A DNA stretch of 64,000 nt from Paenibacillus sp. FSL H8-0548 (GTDB taxonomy: Bacteria > Bacillota > Bacilli > Paenibacillales > Paenibacillaceae): NCBI RefSeq assembly GCF_038630985.1, contig NZ_CP152049.1, positions 2,375,501 to 2,439,500 of the forward strand, read 5' to 3'. The notes below the pieces were generated by a model. That model was not told where the DNA came from, ran no database searches, and was given only the letters and a program-made list of their open reading frames with translations. This document shows positions 45,347 through 54,120 of the stretch, one piece after another. How positions within the stretch are numbered: position 1 is the stretch's first letter; every line of letters begins with the position of its first letter. A program made the translations under genes and the position numbers.

Positions 45347-47190
45347 TGCTGCCACCATCAACGCTGGGGAACGTACAATTAAATAATGAAACTGGTATAA
45401 ATCATAGCTGGCATAAAAAAATAATAGATAAGAAAAATGAATTTCGTAAGCGTTTTGAACAATGTGATTTAGATGATCCCAAAGTAGAGAGACGGGTTGG
45501 TGTTGTCGTTGCCGCATCCAAGGTTGCCTTTTCTATGACGACAGGACTCGCTATACCACCAGTTATTCCAGTTGGTGAAATAGCGAAAGATACGTTGAAA
45601 GGGACGCAAACCTTCTTAGTATCAATGAGTCAATCTGAACAATCGGGTGATCGTTGGTTGAAAAGGGTGAACAATGCAAGTAAAGAGGCTTGGAATGAAA
45701 TGAATAAAGATGGCTGGAAAAAAAACGTAATGAGATACGCAGGGGCGGGAGCAAAAGGCTTAATAGCAGAAACTATATTTGATTCATTGGTTAGCAGCAT
45801 AGAACCTTTTGTTGATCCGGTTCTAGAGGGAGTTCAATCTATTTCGGAGCCTCTGATCAGCAGAGCGGCAACTATTATCGAACCCGTTGTGATTGGAGCG
45901 AGGTCCATTACGGAACCAGCGATCAATCAGATACGGTCCATTACGGAACCAGCGATCAATCAGATACAGTCCATTACGGAACCAGCGATCAATCAGATAC
46001 GTTCCATTATGGAACCAGGGATCAACCAAATACGTTCCATTACGGAACCAATGATGAACGAAATAGAAGCTAATCTTTCCGCATTAACTAATGGTGATTC
46101 TGTCATCATTCCATCTGTCCAACCATTGGCTGCTTTTACAAAAGAGATTCTAACTGACAGGCTGGAAAACCTTTTATTTAATAGGGAAGCAGCAGCAGCA
46201 GCCGACACAGATAGTGCTACCACGACCATAGATAACGGATTGTCAGAAAATGAACCTTCAATACCTACTGCAGTGGAATCTAGCAGCGAAGTAAATAATC
46301 ATTCAGAGATACCTGAGCAATTGAATTCCAATGTAGTACAACCATCGGTTATTGATTCTAGTTTAACTGGACAGCAGACATTACATACTTTCAGGGGGAA
46401 TAATAATACTATGCATGAATCTAAACGTGATTATACCGTATTAAATAGTCCTGTTTTCAGCGACGGAGCCCTCTATGATGAGGACGTTATTCAAGTAATT
46501 AAAAAACTGGAAGAAAGTATAACTGTAACGAATGATGCCGTCCATAAATTTATTGATAAATCAAAAGAAATGGTGGCCACAAAGGGTGGTCAGTTTATCA
46601 AAGATTGGGCCATTTTAATCAAGGAATCCTATAATGAAAGAGTTGGGCTTTTACATAAAGATTTCGATGATTGGGGCAACGACTATCGTGAATATCTAAA
46701 TAGATATCACGAAGAAGAGGCTGAGAGAGATGAGCATGATGAGCTGATTAGAAATACGATTTCTGCCTTTGATCATTTGATGCCCTATAACAGCGATATT
46801 CCGGACGGACCCGCAAGCAAGCTGCGCGAAGAGGAAGAAAAGGAATTAATATCAGAGGATTTGAAGAAAGCTGCTAACATTTGTGCGAATGCGAACGAAG
46901 AGTTATATAACATGTTGTTGGATTTTGTACAGAATAGAGAGATTGAATGTATATCTTATGGAGTTTGTAATTTTGCAGTACCTTATATGTATTCAGTGGA
47001 CGCATTGGTTGAAGAATTATTCGATATATCAAGTGAAGGACAGATGAAACGGCAAGAAAGAAGCGATGATGCAAAAAAATCAGCATTAGCGGCAGCAGAT
47101 GCTCGTATAGCTACTACAGCGAAGGAGCAGCTGGAACGCTCAAATAAGACAAAAGCAGCTTGGAGCATCTTAGGTCAAAAAAAGAAATAA
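45346..47190 (+). CDS. Hendecad-repeat helical protein (operon gene 4, unknown)
   Basis: 614 residues. After ~45 charged residues there is a hydrophobic amphipathic stretch (SKVAFSMTTGLAIPPVIPVGEIAKDTL) without a clear membrane helix. At ~164-240 there are seven 11-residue units of the type RSITEPAINQI; the last five are nearly identical. A Ser/Glu-rich disordered stretch (~265-360) is followed by helices and an acidic coiled coil (~375-480), and the C terminus has KQERSDDAKKSALAAADARIATTAKEQLERSNK. Eleven-residue amphipathic periodicity is typical of LEA-like or membrane-surface-binding helices, so it may coat a membrane or form a rod. Not a recognised family. Confidence 0.8.
   Translation: MLPPSTLGNVQLNNETGINHSWHKKIIDKKNEFRKRFEQCDLDDPKVERRVGVVVAASKVAFSMTTGLAIPPVIPVGEIAKDTLKGTQTFLVSMSQSEQSGDRWLKRVNNASKEAWNEMNKDGWKKNVMRYAGAGAKGLIAETIFDSLVSSIEPFVDPVLEGVQSISEPLISRAATIIEPVVIGARSITEPAINQIRSITEPAINQIQSITEPAINQIRSIMEPGINQIRSITEPMMNEIEANLSALTNGDSVIIPSVQPLAAFTKEILTDRLENLLFNREAAAAADTDSATTTIDNGLSENEPSIPTAVESSSEVNNHSEIPEQLNSNVVQPSVIDSSLTGQQTLHTFRGNNNTMHESKRDYTVLNSPVFSDGALYDEDVIQVIKKLEESITVTNDAVHKFIDKSKEMVATKGGQFIKDWAILIKESYNERVGLLHKDFDDWGNDYREYLNRYHEEEAERDEHDELIRNTISAFDHLMPYNSDIPDGPASKLREEEEKELISEDLKKAANICANANEELYNMLLDFVQNREIECISYGVCNFAVPYMYSVDALVEELFDISSEGQMKRQERSDDAKKSALAAADARIATTAKEQLERSNKTKAAWSILGQKKK
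45901..46065 (+). repeat. Five tandem 33-base units inside operon gene 4
   Basis: Five in-frame units encode RSITEPAINQI, RSITEPAINQI, QSITEPAINQI, RSIMEPGINQI and RSITEPMMNEI. DNA identity between the first three is nearly complete, showing recent expansion; older degenerate units lie upstream (QSISEPLISRA, ATIIEPVVIGA). Confidence 0.93.
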
Positions 47191-47230
47191 GTATTGCTGT
47201 ACTTAAAGGTTTTCGGGAAGGAGCTTAAAC

Positions 47231-47743
47231 ATGTCAGCTAATAAGATATTGTTAGATATACAAGAGATGCGTGAGCGTTATACAGGACTTGAAGCCAATC
47301 CGTTTATGGTTTTTAGAAAACAATTGCAACAACAGGAAGAAATTCATAATGCATCATTAATAATGACTGATTTGTCTGGCGATGTTTTGATCGGTAGCTT
47401 TCATCATGTAGCTTTCGCGCAGAATAAACTGCCTAATACCATTAAGAACGTTGAGATGAATGAGTGTGAGTGGCGTTTAGTAGACTTCTTATCGTGCAAA
47501 ACTTTTGAGAATGTTAATAGTATAAAAACAAACTACTATGATGTGAGATTTCCAAAAACACTTAAAAATTGTACATTTACCAATTGTGAATTTAGTCGAA
47601 TGTTTGCGATAGAGACTTTGTTCGAAAACGTTATATTTACTAATTGTATTTTTAGAAACTGTAACTTGTCCTTCGCAAAAAATGCAAAGTTTGAAAATTG
47701 TACATTCGATCATGTGGAGCAGTTTGGTATGGAATCGAACTAA
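47231..47743 (+). CDS. Pentapeptide-repeat-like protein (operon gene 5)
   Basis: 170 residues from ATG 47231 (GGAAGGAG upstream). The second half has degenerate A(N/D)LxF-type pentapeptides with Cys and Asn in place of Ala: LKNCTFTNCEFS, FENVIFTNCIFRNCNLSFAKNAKFENCTFD. Such proteins fold as right-handed quadrilateral helices; they often act as adaptors or immunity-like partners. Last gene before the terminator at 47850, 40 bases after gene 4, so part of the same unit. Confidence 0.82.
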   Translation: MSANKILLDIQEMRERYTGLEANPFMVFRKQLQQQEEIHNASLIMTDLSGDVLIGSFHHVAFAQNKLPNTIKNVEMNECEWRLVDFLSCKTFENVNSIKTNYYDVRFPKTLKNCTFTNCEFSRMFAIETLFENVIFTNCIFRNCNLSFAKNAKFENCTFDHVEQFGMESN

Positions 47744-47849
47744 ACGGATACTTCAGCATGTCTGAAGATGCTTCCCATCATTTTTTTCACCTGTTGTAAT
47801 CACCGTTGCTTTAAGAAATATTTTTTTGTCTTTATCGCTTTGACTCGTG

Positions 47850-47880
47850 GAGCGCCACCTTAATCAGGTTGGCGCTCTTT
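47850..47880 (+). terminator. Terminator of the five-gene operon
   Basis: GAGCGCCA (47850-47857) pairs with TGGCGCTC (47870-47877), followed by TTTGCTGTTTT. Confidence 0.75.
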
Positions 47881-48159
47881 GCTGTTTTAGAAGTGTTTGG
47901 GAAACGGATATTACTGAATTAGGATGATAGCGATTTTACTTGCGGTGTAGAATCGTTGCGGCGGTAAGCCACGTCCCAATATCTGTCCGTCTACATTAAA
48001 CCGGGAGTTCTTCATCCATTCGGTCATTAACCGATTGGAAGCACAAAAAATGAAAGAAATTATTCGTGAAATTGACGAAAATGCTTTCATAATTAGACAC
48101 TATCTAACTTATTGGATTAATGAACATATACTGAAATAAGTCGATCTAATCGTCAGTAG
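47881..48159. other. Non-coding stretch with the yitT fragment
   Basis: Apart from the 71-base repeat at 48023 no gene is supported. The start of the DUF6944-like gene marks its end. Confidence 0.4.
48023..48093 (+). repeat. yitT 3' fragment (71-base direct repeat)
   Basis: Identical to 53303-53373 of the intact yitT gene at 69 of 71 bases, in the same orientation (VINRLEQKMKEIIREIDENAFI region). No flanking yitT sequence remains. The two copies border the glycan gene module. Confidence 0.92.
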
Positions 48160-48804
48160 GTGAAAAGAGTGAGTAGTTCTAAAAGTAAAAATAAACGACC
48201 TAGCCACAAGTGGAAAAAGAAGCAAAAAAAAGAAAATAGAACTACACATTTACGCGTCTCCAATGATTCCAATCGTTCAACAGAATCAAGTAACTCAAAC
48301 ACCATTGCGATTATAGGCGGTTGGGTTGAGGCAGTAGGTAATATTGTGGCAGCAATTGGTGATACCCCCTTTAAAAACATGCCCGAAACGATTAAAACGG
48401 ATTTGAGGTTAGTCGGAAATGTTCTACAAGCTGTAGGGAGTGCCTTAACTACTGATAATGAGCCGATATTTATGGATATAGTAGGAGATATTCTACAGTC
48501 TTCCGGTAATGTAACGGTTGTAATAGGGATATTGGACAAAAATGAGCAATCGGGTCAACGTTTAGAAACAATAGGTAATGTACTGCAATTATTAGGTGCA
48601 GGCGTATCTATAAACATACAAGAAAACCTAACCTTTAGCGAATCATTAGACAATGTTGGGAATGTGATTCAAGTCATTGGAAATACACTTCAGGTCTATG
48701 CAAATCCTAATACAGAAGAAGGAATACGTGTGAATGCTATTGGGAGCTGGACTCAAGCGGTAGGTACGGTTATTTCGGCACTTGCTGCGGATTATAATGA
48801 TTAA
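48160..48804 (+). CDS. Repetitive IG(N/S)xxQ-type protein, DUF6944-like
   Basis: 214 residues from GTG 48160 (GTG 48169 is an equal choice). A basic N terminus (KSKNKRPSHKWKKKQKKEN) precedes five to six ~30-residue repeats of the type IGGWVEAVGNIVAAIGD / VGNVLQAVGSALTTD / IGNVLQLLGAGVSI / VGNVIQVIGNTLQVYA / IGSWTQAVGTVISAL. I believe these match the uncharacterised DUF6944 repetitive family of sporeformers. Helical and hydrophobic without a signal peptide. Function unknown. Confidence 0.6.
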   Translation: MKRVSSSKSKNKRPSHKWKKKQKKENRTTHLRVSNDSNRSTESSNSNTIAIIGGWVEAVGNIVAAIGDTPFKNMPETIKTDLRLVGNVLQAVGSALTTDNEPIFMDIVGDILQSSGNVTVVIGILDKNEQSGQRLETIGNVLQLLGAGVSINIQENLTFSESLDNVGNVIQVIGNTLQVYANPNTEEGIRVNAIGSWTQAVGTVISALAADYND

Positions 48805-48880
48805 GTAGAACATCATAATATTCTTTATAAAGAACATTTGTTGTGCTATATTAAGGATTATGAAGTGAGGGGGGGATTTA

Positions 48881-49870
48881 TTGATAGTAATCATTTTTGT
48901 GTTCTTATTAACTACGCTATTAACTCCCGCAGCTATAAAGCTCTCAAATAAATTTAATATCGTCGATCATCCAAATCACTTATTAAAAACACATCAAAAG
49001 CCAATTCCTAATCTGGGCGGCCTGGTGATGTTTATCTCTATGATAATCCCGCTAATGGTTTTACAAGGACAAGCTCTCTATGCTTCCGAAAATTTCGTTT
49101 TTTTAGTAGGGGCGGTGATTATTATTATAGGAGGATTAATCGATGACAGATATGCACTTCGGCCAGTTACGAAACTAGTATTTCAAGCAGCAGCTGGAAT
49201 AAGTTTATTTAGCTATGGGTTTCATACGAATTTTTTTGAATGGTCCATTATGGATGGTATGCTGACGCTTATCTGGCTGCTCGGGGTCATAAATGCTATT
49301 AATCTGATAGATATCATGGATGGGTTGGCAGCGGGAGTTGCAGCAATTTCTTCCGTATTCTTATGTATTTTACTACTCGCCAAGGGTGAGTTTTTCTTTA
49401 GCTCGATCCTATTAGGAGTAGCAGCTGCTTGTCTAGGCTTTTTGCTTTTTAATTTTAATCCAGCCCGTATCTATCTTGGCGATGCGGGAAGTCAACTCCT
49501 CGGGTATCTTTTAGCCTGCTCGGCATTGAAATGGAGTATAAATGAAAACTTCGACCATCGTTTATTCATTCCTATTCTCATTTTAGGCATTCCACTGTTT
49601 GAGACGATCTTTGTTTCGATACTTAGACTAAAGGCCAAACGTTCTCCTTTTAAGGGGAGCAAAGACCATTTTGCGCTACGATTAGTGAAACTAGGCTATT
49701 CCGTCAAGTTCACTGTAATACTAACTTATTTATTTGCTCTAGTTCTTGGATTGTTAGCTTGTCTAATGCTTTTCTACAATACGATGGCGTTATACATCAT
49801 TGGGGCATCGTTCGTTGGGGCTCTTCTAATAGCGTTAAGACTGAGTCAAATTGATATGAGCGCTTACTGA
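48881..49870 (+). CDS. WecA/TagO-like undecaprenyl-phosphate sugar-1-phosphate transferase
   Basis: 329 residues from TTG 48881 with GAGGGGGG 7 bases upstream. About ten membrane helices. Family motifs: KPIPNLGG near 42-49, LIDDRYALRPVTKL (Asp-Asp), INLIDIMDGLAAG (NxxDxxDG motif), YLGDAGSQLLGY and GIPLFETIF. It moves a sugar-1-phosphate from a UDP-sugar to undecaprenyl phosphate and starts a cell-wall or surface glycan. It heads a run with a GT4 enzyme and a flavoprotein. Confidence 0.92.
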   Translation: MIVIIFVFLLTTLLTPAAIKLSNKFNIVDHPNHLLKTHQKPIPNLGGLVMFISMIIPLMVLQGQALYASENFVFLVGAVIIIIGGLIDDRYALRPVTKLVFQAAAGISLFSYGFHTNFFEWSIMDGMLTLIWLLGVINAINLIDIMDGLAAGVAAISSVFLCILLLAKGEFFFSSILLGVAAACLGFLLFNFNPARIYLGDAGSQLLGYLLACSALKWSINENFDHRLFIPILILGIPLFETIFVSILRLKAKRSPFKGSKDHFALRLVKLGYSVKFTVILTYLFALVLGLLACLMLFYNTMALYIIGASFVGALLIALRLSQIDMSAY

Positions 49871-49886
49871 ATGGAGGAGCACTGCT

Positions 49887-50984
49887 TTGGCTAAAATTAT
49901 GCTTATCGTACCTTACTCGAAGTATTATAAACATTTTCAAGCTGATTTCCTGAAAGCATTAGTGGCTGATGGCCATGAGCTAATTGCAGTTGCACCAGAC
50001 GGCCATGATAATCTTTTTATTGAAGGTATTACCTATAAACGAACTTTAATGAATAATACGGGAACAAACCTTTTCTATGATCTTTATGGTTTGTACAAGT
50101 TAATTACCTTGCTTAAGAAGGAACGGCCTGATATTGTTTGTTGTTATTCTTTGAAGCCTAACCTGTATGGCTCAATTGCCGCTAAGGTTTCATGTGTGAA
50201 GCAAGTAAATCTCTTCGTTACTGGAGTAGGATATATCTTTACAGCAAAAACAATAAAAAGCACGATCCTTTATCCTTTTATTAAATGCTTATACTCATTT
50301 GCATTACATCATAGCTCCAAAGTGTTTTTTGAAAATAAGGATGATGCTGAATTGTTTAATCGAATCCAACCTTTGAAGGACAAAGCAGTGTTAGTGAATG
50401 GAACAGGTGTAAACCTCCATCGTTTCCAGCCCGGGCAAACAACAAAACAGACCATAGTATTTCTTCTTACAGCACGAATGCTCAAAGACAAAGGAATTGT
50501 TGAATTTGTTGAGGCAGCAAAAGTGATCAAAGCAAAGTATCCAGAGACTGTTTTTCAACTTCTTGGCCCGTTTGACCGCAATCCTTCCGCGATAGCAGAA
50601 GATACGATAAGGGGATGGGAGAATAGTGGCTACATTGAGTATTTAGGTGAGACGGATGATGTCCGTCCTTATCTCAGGCAGGCGACGGTCTTTGTGCTGC
50701 CGTCCTATCGGGAAGGGACGCCAAAAAGCGTTTTAGAAGCAATGGCTATGGGCCTTCCTATTATTACGACAGATGCTCCTGGTTGCCGAGAGACTGTTAT
50801 ACAAGGGATGAACGGTTTTTTAGTACCGCCTCGAGATGTAACCTCTTTAGCGAATGCGATGGAACCATTTATCTATAATAAGGGACTTGCTAAGAAGATG
50901 GGGATAATGAGCCGGGAAATCGCTGTGGAAAAATATGATGTAGAGAAAGTGAATCATAGGATTAAAGAAGCCATGGGAATATGA
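49887..50984 (+). CDS. Glycosyltransferase family 4
   Basis: 365 residues from TTG 49887, with GGAGGAG. GT-B fold: IMLIVPYSKYYKHFQADFLKAL at the start and, in the C-terminal half, FLLTARMLKDKGIVEFVEAAKVI, VFVLPSYREGTPKSVLEAMAMGLPIITTDAPGCRETV, the ExxxxxxxE-type donor site of GT4 enzymes. Probably adds the second sugar to the lipid-linked product of the upstream gene. Starts 16 bases after it. Confidence 0.9.
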   Translation: MAKIMLIVPYSKYYKHFQADFLKALVADGHELIAVAPDGHDNLFIEGITYKRTLMNNTGTNLFYDLYGLYKLITLLKKERPDIVCCYSLKPNLYGSIAAKVSCVKQVNLFVTGVGYIFTAKTIKSTILYPFIKCLYSFALHHSSKVFFENKDDAELFNRIQPLKDKAVLVNGTGVNLHRFQPGQTTKQTIVFLLTARMLKDKGIVEFVEAAKVIKAKYPETVFQLLGPFDRNPSAIAEDTIRGWENSGYIEYLGETDDVRPYLRQATVFVLPSYREGTPKSVLEAMAMGLPIITTDAPGCRETVIQGMNGFLVPPRDVTSLANAMEPFIYNKGLAKKMGIMSREIAVEKYDVEKVNHRIKEAMGI

Positions 50985-51028
50985 TCTCTGTGTGTTAATA
51001 GGGAAAAACGAGAGGAGGTACATGACAT

Positions 51029-52291
51029 ATGAGTGTTTTGGTGATTGGTGCTGGTGTTACAGGATTAACATTCGCCAAAGTTTTTGGAGATACTGAGGTG
51101 TTCGAAGCGGCATCAGCTGTTGGGGGGAAAGCTGGATCCGTTACAGTAGATACTGATGTCGGGCCATTTGTGTTTGATACGGGTGGTCATTGGTTTCATC
51201 AACAGAATTCGCCTGAGGTTCTTAAGCTTTTAAATGGCTTGCCTATGAAAAAACATGTGCGGAGGGCATTTGTATTAATAAATGGTTGCCTCTATGACTT
51301 TCCGATTCAAAGAAGCTACAAAGCTATACCAGACCTCGCATTTGTCAAGCGCGTTAACTATGAGCTATTACAAAACCAAAGTTGGAAAGGCATTGTTCAT
51401 AATTATGAGGATTTATTGCTTCGTACTTACGGTAAAACATTATATGAGACCTTTTTTCGCGATTATAATAAAAAAATGTACGGATTAACTGATTTATCAA
51501 AGATAAGGGTTGGGCAGTATGACGCGGTTCGAAATGTTCCGATACACAATAAGTACGGTTATAACAATGAATTTTATTATCCATCTGATAATAGAGGCGC
51601 CATAGGAATCCCATTGCATCTATCAAAAGATCTTTCTATAACATTGGATGCTTCTGTACAATCGATTAATTTTAAAAATAGAACCATGAGAATTCTTAAC
51701 AAAACCATGCATTGGGAGAATCTTATATCAACAATTCCATTGCCTGCTTTAGTAAAAATGGTTTCAGATGTAGATCCAGCTATATTGAAGTTATCTCATC
51801 AGTTGCATGCCAGCAAAGGTTTCATTCTTAATTTGGGAATCAAAAAAACGGCTATTCATCAAGATGTGGATTGGGTTTATATTCCTAACTTGGACTTTCA
51901 TTTTTACCGAATAGGATTTTACAGCAATGTACAGCCATTGTTAGCTCCTGAAGGTTACGATGCTATGTATGTCGAATGCTCACCTTTGTTCTTCTCAAAT
52001 AAGGATGAAGCTATTTCACTGATTCCTACGATCATAAATGAACTAATTGAACTGGGCTTTATACGTCGGAAGGAAGATATCATAACCTTAAACCCTATCT
52101 ATTTGGACCAAAATTATTGTTTACCGGACCCCGACGTAACTTCTATAATCCGAGACTATCTCAAGGATCATGATGTATATAGTATCGGGAGGTATGGAAG
52201 CTGGCATTGGTCAAGCCAACATGAAGACATGCAACAAGCCATTCACTTAGCTCGAGAGCTAGGCACATCACAAATTGTCAAGTACGTATAA
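51029..52291 (+). CDS. NAD(P)/FAD-dependent protein, UDP-galactopyranose-mutase-like
   Basis: 420 residues from ATG 51029 with GAGGAGG. The N-terminal dinucleotide motif SVLVIGAGVTGLTFAKVFGDTEVFEA is followed by GGKAGSV, DTGGHWFHQQN, YETFFRDYNKKMYGLTDLSKI, and a C-terminal IGRYGSWHWSSQHEDMQQAIHLARELG, the FAD-closing motif of the amine-oxidase/UGM group. UDP-galactopyranose mutase would make UDP-galactofuranose for the glycan built by the two genes upstream; a protoporphyrinogen-oxidase-like role is less likely in this place. Confidence 0.78.
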   Translation: MSVLVIGAGVTGLTFAKVFGDTEVFEAASAVGGKAGSVTVDTDVGPFVFDTGGHWFHQQNSPEVLKLLNGLPMKKHVRRAFVLINGCLYDFPIQRSYKAIPDLAFVKRVNYELLQNQSWKGIVHNYEDLLLRTYGKTLYETFFRDYNKKMYGLTDLSKIRVGQYDAVRNVPIHNKYGYNNEFYYPSDNRGAIGIPLHLSKDLSITLDASVQSINFKNRTMRILNKTMHWENLISTIPLPALVKMVSDVDPAILKLSHQLHASKGFILNLGIKKTAIHQDVDWVYIPNLDFHFYRIGFYSNVQPLLAPEGYDAMYVECSPLFFSNKDEAISLIPTIINELIELGFIRRKEDIITLNPIYLDQNYCLPDPDVTSIIRDYLKDHDVYSIGRYGSWHWSSQHEDMQQAIHLARELGTSQIVKYV

Positions 52292-52380
52292 TATGAAGCG
52301 GTGACATAGTTGTAAGCTCAAAATAATCAATGATGTAAATTTTCGTTTAAAATAGCGTGCTTATCCATACTCAAACTTTT

Positions 52381-52409
52381 AAACCCTTGGGAATCAAGGG
52401 TTTTTTTGA
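52381..52409 (+). terminator. Terminator of the glycan genes
   Basis: AAACCCTTG (52381-52389) pairs with CAAGGGTTT (52395-52403), followed by a T run. Two TTTTTTGATCTATATT copies follow directly (52403-52432). Confidence 0.85.
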
Positions 52410-52561
52410 TCTATATTTTTTGATCTATATTTAATGAACGTTTAGGGGAACTATACGAAAGAATTAATTGACTTTTGGCTAATAGATATCTAGAATTTTA
52501 ATGTGCAAAATATTTACGTTTAGTGAGCGTGAAGAAACGAAACTAGGAAATGAGGTTTAGA

Positions 52562-53431
52562 ATGAAGACAGAGAATAAACAGACTGCAGTATGGAACAAG
52601 GTGTTGCGCGGACTCATTGTTGTCATCGGCGCTTTTATTACGGCCTATGGCCTTGAGGCAGTATTAATTCCGAACAACGTATCCGATGGCGGCGTGACGG
52701 GCCTTAGCATCGTAGGGTCGAAGCTATTCGGGTTGCCTTTGGGACTTCTCATTGCGGTTCTGAATATACCGTTCGTATATTTAGGGTATAAGCAAATCGG
52801 AAAAAGCTTCGCGGCATATTCCGTGCTCGGTATTGCTTCACTAGCCGTGGGCACCATCTTCATGCATCATATTACTCCGATCGTAGAAGGCGATACGCTA
52901 CTCGTTACCGTTGTCGGAGGCATTATTATCGGATTGGGAATGGGACTTGCTCTGCGGAACGGCGGCGCGCTGGATGGCATTGATATGCTGGCAGTATTGC
53001 TTTCCCGAAAGCTGCCTTTTGGTACTAGCGATCTTATCTTATTTCTGAACGTATTCGTATTTATTGTCGTCTCGACCGTATTCGGCTTGCAAGGCGCCAT
53101 ATTATCGGGTATTGCTTATTTTATAGCCTCGAAGGTAATACATATCGTCGAGGAAGGCTTGAGCGGAGCTAAAACGTTTAAAATCATTACCAAACATCCT
53201 GAACTCATGATTGACAGCATTCGCAATCGCTTGGGTCGCGGCACCACATATAGTTTGGTGCAAGGCGGATACTCGAATGAGCATTTCAAAGAAATTACAT
53301 GCGTCATTAACCGATTGGAAGAACAAAAAATGAAAGAAATTATTCGTGAAATTGACGAGAATGCTTTCATAATGGTGTATGAGGTTGCAGAAGTAAAGGG
53401 AGGAAGCTTTAAGAAGAAGGACATTCATTAA
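52562..53431 (+). CDS. YitT-family membrane protein (DUF161 + DUF2179)
   Basis: 289 residues from ATG 52562 (GAGG at 52552-52555); the upstream ATG 52550 has no site. Five to six membrane helices with typical IVVIGAFITAYGLEAVLIPNNVSDGGVTGLSIV, ALRNGGALDGIDMLAVLLSR, FVFIVVSTVFGLQGAILSGIAYF, then the cytosolic DUF2179 domain (KIITKHPELMIDSIRNRLGRGTTYSLVQGGYSNEHFKEITCVINRLE). Members occur in many copies in sporeformers; function unclear, perhaps amino-acid or ion handling. Its 3' part is duplicated at 48023. Confidence 0.93.
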   Translation: MKTENKQTAVWNKVLRGLIVVIGAFITAYGLEAVLIPNNVSDGGVTGLSIVGSKLFGLPLGLLIAVLNIPFVYLGYKQIGKSFAAYSVLGIASLAVGTIFMHHITPIVEGDTLLVTVVGGIIIGLGMGLALRNGGALDGIDMLAVLLSRKLPFGTSDLILFLNVFVFIVVSTVFGLQGAILSGIAYFIASKVIHIVEEGLSGAKTFKIITKHPELMIDSIRNRLGRGTTYSLVQGGYSNEHFKEITCVINRLEEQKMKEIIREIDENAFIMVYEVAEVKGGSFKKKDIH

Positions 53432-53501
53432 AATATTTCAATTACTAATTCTGACATCCTAAATTAGATAGATCTTGTGCGAGTCGTGTCCTCTAGGCTC
53501 C

Positions 53502-53546
53502 AAACACCAAAAACCACGCCAAATATTTGCGTGGTTTTTGGTGTTT
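53502..53546. terminator. Terminator after yitT
   Basis: A perfect 17-base stem, AAACACCAAAAACCACG (53502-53518) with CGTGGTTTTTGGTGTTT (53530-53546). Looks bidirectional. Confidence 0.88.
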
Positions 53547-54120
53547 GCTTGGGTCGGCTAAGATGGGATGCCCGTGCCGACTCATGATCAGCCCGCTTTT
53601 TTTAAATATAGTAAAGTATATCATTTCGCCATACTATCTCTATATTTCTCCGGAATTATTATTTCGCGAATTCGTAGTCTGCTTTCATTAAGGTAATATT
53701 GCCCCTGTAAAGGATAAGACTGCCTCATAGGAACTCTATTGCAAAACTCGTATGATAAGATAAGTCCACAAAATATACAGAGTATTGTTCTGGGGAATTA
53801 TTACAGGGTTAAAAGAGGTGGTAAGATTACGTTATTTGCACGTACGCGTATCGCTTTTGAATCCTGTTATTTTTTATAGCCCATGAAAACGCTAACAATG
53901 GGTCGATTGTGGACGGATGTGCTTTTACAAGATTGGACATATGAAATAGTAGAGGTGATGCGGCGGCGAGCACAAAAGCGGGAAAGTGTTGTCATTATTC
54001 TGGTCGAAACTCCGGACTCTGATGCTGTTATGGATGCTTGTGCTTAACGCGATAAAAAGTAGATTTAGATACGGGATCTCTTCTAAACCTAAATACATGA
54101 TATATGGAGGGAATTTTAGA
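53547..54120. other. Long leader of the giant SLH protein gene
   Basis: Nearly 600 bases without a supported gene; a 54-codon frame at 53883-54047 lacks a ribosome site and is not counted. The promoter of the giant gene must be here but I cannot mark it reliably. Confidence 0.4.

Noticed and set aside
38808..47743. Type VII secretion or Wadjet/BREX-like defence
   Set aside because: The ATPase recalls EssC, but there is no WXG100, EsaA, EssB or EccB partner, and no SMC, methylase or PglZ gene needed for the named defence systems.
53883..54047. 54-codon frame upstream of the giant gene
   Set aside because: No ribosome site, no recognised domain, and it overlaps the long leader; it is not supported as a gene.
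53986..54120. Extra 45 residues at the start of the giant SLH protein
   Set aside because: A signal peptide with ribosome site starts at 54121; the upstream part has no coding character.
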